NCBI GenBank assembly: GCA_937872165.1
Contig: CALMOR010000078.1
Span: 1 to 6,344, forward strand
Reading direction: 5' to 3'
Source of the DNA: an uncultured Burkholderiales bacterium
GTDB taxonomy: Bacteria > Pseudomonadota > Gammaproteobacteria > Burkholderiales > Burkholderiaceae_D
Length of the DNA stretch: 6,344 bases
Positions 1 through 5,477 of the stretch are shown here, piece by piece. Numbering within the stretch: position 1 is the stretch's first letter; every line of letters begins with the position of its first letter. The translations under genes and the position numbers were made by a program. The notes under the pieces were generated by a model that saw nothing but the letters and a program-made list of their open reading frames with translations, ran no database searches and was not told where the DNA came from.

Positions 1-4
1 CTGC

Positions 5-30
5 GCATTATGCTTATTCCGTCGAAGAAT
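5..30. promoter_or_regulatory. AT-rich island with two small dyads, possible LysR box or divergent promoter
   Basis: This short AT-rich patch stands out from very GC-rich surroundings. It holds GCAT-T-ATGC (5-13), a perfect 9-bp dyad, and ATTC-N7-GAAT (16-30), which gives T17-N11-A29, the geometry described for LysR-family binding boxes. Read on the minus strand, 12 to 7 is CATAAT, five of six matches to a sigma-70 -10 element, but the hexamer 17 bp further upstream on that strand is poor. It could be an autoregulatory site of the LysR gene that starts at 165, or part of a divergent promoter for a gene beyond the left edge. From 31 to 164 I see only GC-rich sequence with no convincing gene or site. 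T-N11-A alone is a weak motif, so confidence is low. Confidence 0.25.
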
Positions 31-164
31 GCGGAGGGCCGGGCCGGCCTCGCGGCGCCGTCCGTTCCCCGACTGGAAAGCCCCGCATCCCTCCACGGAC
101 GGCCTCGACCCCGCGACGGCTCGCCGGCGCGACCGCGGCGACGCGACGACGACGCCGAGACGAC

Positions 165-1046
165 ATGGCCCTTCAACACATCCCGCCGATCCAGTGCCTG
201 CTGACCTTCGAGGCGGTGGCGCGGCTGCGCAACGCGGCCCGCGCGGCCGACGAGCTGTGCGTCACCGCGAGCGCGGTCAGCCATCGCATCCGTCAGCTCG
301 AATCGCATCTCGGCTACAAGCTCTTCGGTCGCAGCGACTTCACGCTGACGGCCGACGGCGCGGCCTGCCTCGCGCAGGTGCGCACCGGACTCGCGGCGTT
401 CCAGCAGCTCTCGTCGCGGCGCGGCGCGAAGACCGGGACACGACTGCGCGTCGCCGTCACGCCGACCTTCTGCCGGCAGTTCGTGATGCCGCGGCTCGAG
501 CTCTTCCGTAATGCCTATCCCGACATCGAGCTGGTGCTGCAGGTGTCGATCCCGCTGCTCGACGTGACCGCCGAGGAGGCCGACCTCGAGATCCGCTTCG
601 GGACCGGCGGCTATACCGACATCGAGCACCGGCTGGTGCTCGAGGACATGCTGACGCCGGCCTGCAGCCCGAGCTACCTGAACGAGTTCGGCCCCTTCGA
701 CGGCTTCGAGAGCGCGTCCGAGATGGCCGAGGTCCGACTGATCCGCAGTCCGCTCGAACCGTGGGCCGCCTGGTTCGAGGCGACCGGCGTCGCGATGACC
801 GAGCCGACCGGCGGCGCGCAGTTCAACGACATCGGGCTGATCTACGACGCGGCCGCGAGCGGCTTCGGCGTGGCGTTGCTGCGGCTGAAGATGGGCGCGT
901 CGTGGCTCGAGAGCGGACGACTCGTGAAGCTGTCGACGCGGACCGTGTCGTCTGCGCACGCGCACTACGTGTGCTGGAAGGCGGGCGCGATGGAACGCTG
1001 GGAGTGCGCGGCGTTCGTCGACTGGCTGCAGCAGTCGCTCGCTTGA
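165..1046 (+). CDS. LysR-family transcriptional regulator (GcvA-like)
   Basis: This is a 293-residue DNA-binding regulator, normal length for LysR proteins, which usually act as tetramers that sense a small metabolite. The N-terminal winged helix-turn-helix covers about residues 7-65: the start PPIQCLLTFEAVARL, then AADELCVTASAVSHRIRQLE (27-46) containing the recognition helix, then LGYKLFGR (49-56) and LTADG (61-65). A linker of about 66-90 leads into the periplasmic-binding-protein-like effector domain (about 92-293, beginning TRLRVAVTPTF). The ATG at 165 places the HTH at the usual distance from the N terminus; only a weak purine-rich stretch precedes it. The wing between LF and LT appears two residues shorter than in GcvA. 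The gene lies upstream of, and codirectional with, a permease-glcDEF operon, so it is the likely local regulator. That role, and glycolate or lactate as effector, are inferences. The family call is secure. Confidence 0.93.
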   Translation: MALQHIPPIQCLLTFEAVARLRNAARAADELCVTASAVSHRIRQLESHLGYKLFGRSDFTLTADGAACLAQVRTGLAAFQQLSSRRGAKTGTRLRVAVTPTFCRQFVMPRLELFRNAYPDIELVLQVSIPLLDVTAEEADLEIRFGTGGYTDIEHRLVLEDMLTPACSPSYLNEFGPFDGFESASEMAEVRLIRSPLEPWAAWFEATGVAMTEPTGGAQFNDIGLIYDAAASGFGVALLRLKMGASWLESGRLVKLSTRTVSSAHAHYVCWKAGAMERWECAAFVDWLQQSLA

Positions 1047-1101
1047 CGATCGCCCGAGGTCGACGCGGTCCGCGAAGTTTCTGCAACTCGCTCGCGAAAA
1101 A

Positions 1102-1136
1102 GCATCCGCCCGCTGACGCGGCTGCATCCCTAGAGT
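1102..1136 (+). promoter_or_regulatory. Candidate promoter/activator region for the permease-glcDEF operon
   Basis: The hexamer GCATCC occurs at 1102-1107 and again at 1124-1129, 22 bp apart and so about two helical turns, on the same DNA face. Immediately after the second copy comes TAGAGT (1131-1136), a four-of-six match to a -10 element, with no recognisable -35 at 16-18 bp upstream. Weak -35 boxes are common in promoters that depend on a LysR activator. If transcription starts near 1143, the leader would be about 70 nt and include both inverted repeats described below. This is a proposal from sequence only; six-base repeats in GC-rich DNA can arise by chance. Confidence 0.25.
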
Positions 1137-1150
1137 TCGGGCAGGACGAC

Positions 1151-1171
1151 ATCGATCGTCCACCGATCGAT
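1151..1171. repeat. Perfect 8-bp inverted repeat, 5-nt spacer (operator or leader hairpin)
   Basis: The arms ATCGATCG (1151-1158) and CGATCGAT (1164-1171) are exact reverse complements separated by TCCAC. The site lies 41 bp before the permease start and 105 bp after the lysR stop. As DNA it has the shape of a dimeric regulator operator; as RNA it would form a stable eight-pair stem. It is not followed by a T run, so it is not an ordinary intrinsic terminator. Each arm is itself rich in short palindromes (ATCGAT, CGATCG). The repeat is directly visible; its function is unknown. Confidence 0.6.
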
Positions 1172-1191
1172 CCGCACGCCACCCGCGGATC
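1169..1191. repeat. Perfect 7-bp inverted repeat, 9-nt spacer, overlapping the previous one
   Basis: GATCCGC (1169-1175) and GCGGATC (1185-1191) are exact reverse complements around a 9-nt loop. The first arm shares GAT (1169-1171) with the second arm of the upstream inverted repeat, so in RNA the two full stems are mutually exclusive. The downstream arm ends 9 nt before the GGAGA ribosome binding site of the permease gene. There is no T run. It may be a second operator half or a leader structure; role unproven. Confidence 0.5.
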
Positions 1192-1196
1192 ACAGA

Positions 1197-1205
1197 CTCC
1201 GGAGA
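1197..1205 (+). promoter_or_regulatory. Ribosome binding site of the permease gene inside a palindrome
   Basis: GGAGA (1201-1205) lies 6 nt before the ATG at 1212, a good Shine-Dalgarno that fixes this start. It is embedded in the 8-bp palindrome CTCCGGAG (1197-1204), extendable to GACTCCGGAGAC with one mismatched pair. The CTCC half is complementary to the Shine-Dalgarno itself. Confidence 0.7.
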
Positions 1206-1211
1206 CGCGCG

Positions 1212-2873
1212 ATGGCCTGGCATCAGATCTACGACCCGTTCGGCAACATGTTCGTCTCGACGCTGCTGGCTTCCGTGCCGGTGGTGGTGATGCTCGCGGC
1301 GCTCGGTTTCTTCCACATCAAGGCGCACATCGCGGCGGCCCTCGGTCTCGCGTCGGCGCTGCTCGTCGCGATCTTCGCGTACGGCATGCCGGCGGGCTTG
1401 GCCGGGCGCGCCGCGGTCTACGGGGGAATGACCGGCCTGCTGCCGATCGGCTGGATCGTGCTCAACATCATCTTCCTGCAGCAGCTCGCGGAGAAGAACG
1501 GCAGCTTCAAGATCCTGCAGGACTCGTTGTCCGGCATCACCGAGGACCGGCGCCTGCAGTTGCTGCTCATCGCATTCTGCTTCGGCGCCTTCTTCGAGGG
1601 CGCCGCGGACTTCGGCACGCCGGTCGCGGTGACGGCCGGCATCCTGATCGGGCTCGGCTTCTCGCCGCTCGCGGCATCGGGCCTGAGCCTGATCGCGAAC
1701 ACGGCGCCGGTCGCCTTCGGTGCGCTCGGCACGCCGGTCATCACGCTGGCGAAGGTCCACGGCTACGACCTGATGGCGGTGACCGCGATGATCGGGCGGC
1801 AGCTTCCCCTCTTCTCGCTGCTCGTCCCCTTCTGGCTGATCTGGGCCTTCGCGGGACGGAAGGCGATGATGGAGATCTGGCCCGCGATCCTCGTCACCGG
1901 CCTGTCCTTCGCGATCCCGCAGTACCTGGTGTCGAACTTCATCGGGCCGGAGCTCGTCGACATCATCGCGGCGATCGTCTCGATGATCGCGCTGATCCTC
2001 TTCCTGCGGGTCTGGCAGCCGAAGAAGATCTGGACGTCGACGTCGCTGCGCGGCCACGAGACCGACAGCGGCGACGCGAAGACCACGACGCCGCCGGTGC
2101 GGCACAGCCGTTCCGAACTGATCCGCGCATGGGCGCCGTGGGCGATCCTCACGGTGTTCGTGTTCGTCTGGGGGCTGCCGTCGTTCAAGACGATGCTGAA
2201 CGATCTCTTCGCGCCCGCCTTCCCGATCGACGGGCTGCACAACCTGATCCTGAAGGTGCCGCCGGTCGTGCCGTCGCCGAAGCAGGAGGCCGCGGTCTAC
2301 ACGCTCAACCTGTTCTCGGCCACGGGCAGCGGCATCCTGCTGTCGGCGATCGTCGGTGCCCTCGTGATGAAGTACGACCCGCTGCAGATCGTCGTGCAGT
2401 GGGTGCGCACCTTGTGGCTCGTGCGCTTCTCGCTGCTGACGATCGTGCTGATGCTCGCCCTCGGCACGCTGACGCGCTACTCGGGCACCGACACGACGCT
2501 CGGCCTCGCGTTCGCCAGCACCGGTGCGCTGTATCCGTTCTTCGGCACGCTGATGGGCTGGATCGGCGTCGCGATGACGGGCTCTGACACCGCGTCGAAC
2601 GTGCTCTTCGGCGGCATGCAGAAAGTGGCCGCCGAGCAGCTCGGGCTGTCGCCGAACCTGATGGGCGCGGCCAACAGCTCGGGCGGCGTGATGGGCAAGA
2701 TGATCGACGCGCAGTCGATCGTCGTCGCCAGCACCGCGACCCGCTGGTTCGACCATGAAGGCGACATCCTGCGCTTCGTCTTCTTCCATTCGATCGCGCT
2801 CGCCTGCCTGGTCGGCCTCTACGTGACGCTGCAGGCGTACGTGTGGCCGTTCTCCGCGCTGGTCGTGCACTGA
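1212..2873 (+). CDS. lldP: L-lactate/glycolate permease, LldP/GlcA family
   Basis: This is a 553-residue inner-membrane symporter, essentially the length of E. coli LldP. Members take up L-lactate, D-lactate and glycolate with protons. The protein is hydrophobic throughout with many predicted helices (the first about residues 12-34, the next about 37-57). Family signatures are FCFGAFFEGAADFGTP (122-137), ANTAPVAFGALGTP, GRQLP, SNFIGPEL, TGSDTASN (456-463) and GGVMGKMIDAQS (491-502). A hydrophilic loop follows WQPKK (from 268 to about 302). Residue 133 is Asp where the family motif, as I recall it (EGAAGFG), normally has Gly. A strong Shine-Dalgarno supports the start. It is the first gene of the operon, 10 bp before glcD, so glycolate is a likely substrate and the gene could equally be called glcA; LldP and GlcA overlap in specificity and sequence alone does not separate them. 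Family assignment is secure, substrate less so. Confidence 0.93.
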   Translation: MAWHQIYDPFGNMFVSTLLASVPVVVMLAALGFFHIKAHIAAALGLASALLVAIFAYGMPAGLAGRAAVYGGMTGLLPIGWIVLNIIFLQQLAEKNGSFKILQDSLSGITEDRRLQLLLIAFCFGAFFEGAADFGTPVAVTAGILIGLGFSPLAASGLSLIANTAPVAFGALGTPVITLAKVHGYDLMAVTAMIGRQLPLFSLLVPFWLIWAFAGRKAMMEIWPAILVTGLSFAIPQYLVSNFIGPELVDIIAAIVSMIALILFLRVWQPKKIWTSTSLRGHETDSGDAKTTTPPVRHSRSELIRAWAPWAILTVFVFVWGLPSFKTMLNDLFAPAFPIDGLHNLILKVPPVVPSPKQEAAVYTLNLFSATGSGILLSAIVGALVMKYDPLQIVVQWVRTLWLVRFSLLTIVLMLALGTLTRYSGTDTTLGLAFASTGALYPFFGTLMGWIGVAMTGSDTASNVLFGGMQKVAAEQLGLSPNLMGAANSSGGVMGKMIDAQSIVVASTATRWFDHEGDILRFVFFHSIALACLVGLYVTLQAYVWPFSALVVH

Positions 2874-2877
2874 AGGA
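2873..2877 (+). promoter_or_regulatory. Ribosome binding site of glcD
   Basis: AAGGA begins on the last base of the permease stop codon and lies 6 nt before the ATG at 2884. It selects this ATG over the in-frame ATG at 2902 and suggests that ribosomes finishing the permease can reinitiate on glcD. Confidence 0.7.
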
Positions 2878-2883
2878 CTCGCG

Positions 2884-4386
2884 ATGAACGCATCCCTGCC
2901 GATGACCGTCGACGCCGAGCTCGATCGCGCCGAACGACAGACCGAGGTCGTCGCGGCGCTCGGGAAGCTGCTGCCGGCCGACGCGATCCTCTCGCGTCAG
3001 GAGGACACCGCGCCCTACGAATGCGACGGACTCACCGCCTATCGCGCGTCGCCGATGGTCGTCGTGCTGCCGCGGACCGAAGCCGAGATCGCGGCGGTGC
3101 TGTCGCGGTGCCACGCGCTGTCGGTGCCGGTCGTGGCGCGCGGCGCGGGCACCGGGCTGTCGGGCGGCGCGTTGCCGCATCGGCTCGGCGTGACGCTGTC
3201 GCTGGCCCGCTTCAACCGCATCGTCGACATCGACGTCACGGCCTGCACGGCCACCGTGCAATGCGGCGTGCGCAACCAGGCGATCAGCGACGCCGCGCGA
3301 CCGCTCGGGCTCTACTACGCGCCGGACCCGAGCAGCCAGATCGCCTGCACGATCGGCGGCAACATCGCGGAGAACTCGGGCGGCGTGCATTGCCTCAAGT
3401 ACGGCCTGACGCTGCACAACGTGCTCGCGGTGCGCGGCTTCACGGTCGAAGGCGAGCCGATCGCGTTCGGATCGCTCGCGCTCGATGCCGCGGGCCTCGA
3501 CCTGATAAGCGTGCTGGTCGGCAGCGAAGGGATGCTCGCGGTCATCGTCGAGGCGACGGTGAAGCTGATCCCGAAGCCCCCGCTCGCGACCTGCATCATG
3601 GCGAGCTTCGCTTCGGTCGAGGCCGCGGGCGATGCCGTCGCCGCGGTCATCGCGGCGGGCATCACGCCGGCCGGCCTCGAGCTGATGGACCGTCGCATGA
3701 CGGCCGCGGTCGAGGACTACGTGCATGCGGGCTACGACCTCGAGGCCGCGGCGATCCTCCTCTGCGAGAGCGACGGCACGCCCGACGAGGTCGACGAGGA
3801 GATCGCGCGCATGCGCGTCGTGCTCGAGGCGAGCGGCGCCACGCGGCTCGAGACCAGCCGCGACGAGGACCAACGGCTGCGCTTCTGGAGCGGTCGCAAG
3901 AACGCCTTTCCGGCCACCGGCCGCATCAGCCCCGACTACATGTGCATGGACTCGACGATCCCGCGTCGACGGCTCGCGGAGATCCTGCGGGCGATCGAGG
4001 CGATGGAGACGACCTACGGGCTGCGTTGCGTCAACGTCTTCCACGCGGGCGACGGCAACCTCCATCCGCTCATCCTGTTCGACGCCAACGACTCGGACGA
4101 GATGCATCGCTGCGAGCTCTTCGGCGCGGACATCCTCGAGACCAGCGTCCGCCTCGGCGGCACGGTCAGCGGCGAGCACGGCATCGGGGTCGAGAAGCTC
4201 AACTCGATGTGCGTGCAGTTCTCGCCCGCCGAGCGCGAACAGATGTTCGCCGTCAAACGCGCCTTCGATCCGGGCGAGACGCTGAACCCGGGCAAGGTCG
4301 TGCCGAGCCTGCATCGCTGCGCCGAGTACGGAAGGCTGCACGTGCATCACGGCGCCTTGCCGTTCCCCGACCTGCCGAGGCTGTGA
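2884..4386 (+). CDS. glcD: Glycolate oxidase, FAD-linked subunit GlcD
   Basis: This 500-residue flavoprotein is the catalytic subunit of the GlcDEF complex, which oxidises glycolate to glyoxylate and feeds electrons to the respiratory chain; E. coli GlcD also supports D-lactate oxidation. The N-terminal PCMH-type FAD-binding domain (about 50-235) contains RGAGTGLSGGA (86-96), PDPSSQ (147-152), IGGNIAENSGG (157-167) and GSEGMLAV. The C-terminal FAD-oxidase domain has FWSGRKNAFP, the metal/substrate-site segment FHAGDGNLHP (386-395) and GTVSGEHGIG (426-435, His432), then LNPGK. The C terminus, with LHRCAEYGRLHVHHGALPFP, matches the GlcD-specific tail and separates it from generic D-lactate dehydrogenases. 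Length equals the E. coli protein (499). The stop codon overlaps the glcE start by one base. No key residue appears missing. Confidence 0.96.
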   Translation: MNASLPMTVDAELDRAERQTEVVAALGKLLPADAILSRQEDTAPYECDGLTAYRASPMVVVLPRTEAEIAAVLSRCHALSVPVVARGAGTGLSGGALPHRLGVTLSLARFNRIVDIDVTACTATVQCGVRNQAISDAARPLGLYYAPDPSSQIACTIGGNIAENSGGVHCLKYGLTLHNVLAVRGFTVEGEPIAFGSLALDAAGLDLISVLVGSEGMLAVIVEATVKLIPKPPLATCIMASFASVEAAGDAVAAVIAAGITPAGLELMDRRMTAAVEDYVHAGYDLEAAAILLCESDGTPDEVDEEIARMRVVLEASGATRLETSRDEDQRLRFWSGRKNAFPATGRISPDYMCMDSTIPRRRLAEILRAIEAMETTYGLRCVNVFHAGDGNLHPLILFDANDSDEMHRCELFGADILETSVRLGGTVSGEHGIGVEKLNSMCVQFSPAEREQMFAVKRAFDPGETLNPGKVVPSLHRCAEYGRLHVHHGALPFPDLPRL

Positions 4387-4388
4387 TG
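4377..4388 (+). promoter_or_regulatory. glcD/glcE translational coupling site (TGATG overlap)
   Basis: GAGG (4377-4380), within the last codons of glcD, is 5 nt before the glcE ATG at 4386. The glcD TGA (4384-4386) and glcE ATG share one base. This arrangement favours termination-reinitiation and near-stoichiometric production of two subunits of the same complex. Confidence 0.7.
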
Positions 4389-5474
4389 GCGCTGCACGAT
4401 CCGGTCCTGCGAGACCTCGTCGAGCGCGTCCGCTCGGCGCGTCGCGACGGCACGCCTCTCGACATCCGCGGCGGGGGAACCAAGGCGTTCTACGGCGGCG
4501 CGCGCAGCGGCGCGCCGCTCGAGGTCGGCGCGCTGTCCGGCATCACGAGCTACGAGCCGACCGAGCTCGTGATCACGGCGCGAGCCGGGACGCCCGTCGC
4601 GGAGGTCGACGCGGCTCTCGAGGAGAAGGGCCAGTGCCGCGCCTTCGAGCCGCCGTGTTTCGGGCCCGGCGGCACGGTCGGCGGCATGGTCGCGGCCGGA
4701 CTGTCCGGTCCGTCGCGCGCGGCCGTCGGATCGGTCCGCGACCACGTCCTCGGCACGACGCTGCTGACGGGCCGCGGCGAGGTCCTGACCTTCGGCGGAC
4801 AGGTCATGAAGAACGTCGCGGGCTACGACGTCTCGCGCCTGATGGCCGGATCGCTCGGCATCCTCGGCATCGTCTGCGAGGTCTCGCTGAAGGTCGTCCC
4901 GCGGCCGGCCGCGACCGCGACGCTGACCTTCGCGACGAGCCAGGCCGAAGCGCTGACGTGGTGCGGCATCACGCGTCGCCAGCCGCTGCCGATCCGTGCG
5001 ACGGCATGGGCGCGAGGCCGCCTGCGCGTGCGGCTCGACGGCGCGAGCGCGGCGGTCGACGCAGCGGTCCGCCAGCTCGGCGGCGCGCAGCTGGATGCCG
5101 ACGAGGCGACCCGGCTGTGGGAAGGTCTTCGCGATCATCGCGATCCCTTCTTCGACGGGCTCGGGACAGCGAACGACGGCGAGCGGCTGTGGCGCCTGTC
5201 GGTGCCGGCGACGACCGCCGCGCTGCCGTGCGCCGACGAACCGCTGATCGAATGGGCCGGCGCGCAGCGCTGGTATCGCACCGAAGCGCCGGCGGCGCGT
5301 ATGCGACAGCTCGCCACCGAGGTCGGCGGGCACGCGACCCTGTTCCGCGGCGCCGATCCCGCGGGGCCGTTCGCGGCGGTCCCCGATGTCGCGATGAAGA
5401 TCCATCGCAGGCTCAAGGACGCGTTCGATCCCGATCATCTCTTCAACCGCGGGCGGCTGTACGCGGACCTCTGA
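4386..5474 (+). CDS. glcE: Glycolate oxidase, FAD-binding subunit GlcE
   Basis: This 362-residue protein is the second subunit of glycolate oxidase (E. coli GlcE is about 350). It carries a PCMH-type FAD-binding fold: IRGGGTKAFYG (27-37), PTELVITARAGTP (58-70), GGMVAAGLSGP (99-109), GSVRDHVLGT (115-124), then GGQVMKNVAGYDVSRLMAGS (137-156) and a KVVPRP segment. The C-terminal part ends GGHATLFRG, AMKIHRRLKDAFDPDHLFNRGRLYADL, as expected for GlcE. The reading frame is open far upstream into glcD, but the start at 4386 is chosen because of the TGATG junction, the GAGG site and the match to family N termini. GlcE lacks the C-terminal FAD-oxidase domain of GlcD; all three subunits are needed for activity in E. 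coli. Confidence 0.95.
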   Translation: MALHDPVLRDLVERVRSARRDGTPLDIRGGGTKAFYGGARSGAPLEVGALSGITSYEPTELVITARAGTPVAEVDAALEEKGQCRAFEPPCFGPGGTVGGMVAAGLSGPSRAAVGSVRDHVLGTTLLTGRGEVLTFGGQVMKNVAGYDVSRLMAGSLGILGIVCEVSLKVVPRPAATATLTFATSQAEALTWCGITRRQPLPIRATAWARGRLRVRLDGASAAVDAAVRQLGGAQLDADEATRLWEGLRDHRDPFFDGLGTANDGERLWRLSVPATTAALPCADEPLIEWAGAQRWYRTEAPAARMRQLATEVGGHATLFRGADPAGPFAAVPDVAMKIHRRLKDAFDPDHLFNRGRLYADL

Positions 5475-5477
5475 ATC

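Noticed and set aside
1043..1048. TTGACG as a -35 box for the operon
   Set aside because: No acceptable -10 lies 16-18 bp downstream; it also overlaps the lysR stop codon.
1151..1191. Intrinsic terminator after lysR
   Set aside because: The stems have no following T run and lie over 100 bp beyond the lysR stop.
761..2587. Plus-strand open frame of 608 codons across the lysR end and the permease
   Set aside because: It is out of frame with both genes and its translation is Arg-rich noise; LldP motifs lie in the other frame.
2305..4350. Long minus-strand open frame (681 codons) opposite the permease and glcD
   Set aside because: It is antisense to two well-supported genes, its translation is rich in Arg, Ala and His with no recognisable domain, and such frames are expected opposite GC-rich coding sequence.
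3021..4385. Possible N-terminal extension of glcE from an upstream ATG
   Set aside because: This stretch is the alternative frame of glcD. Family length, the GAGG site and the TGATG junction support the start at 4386.
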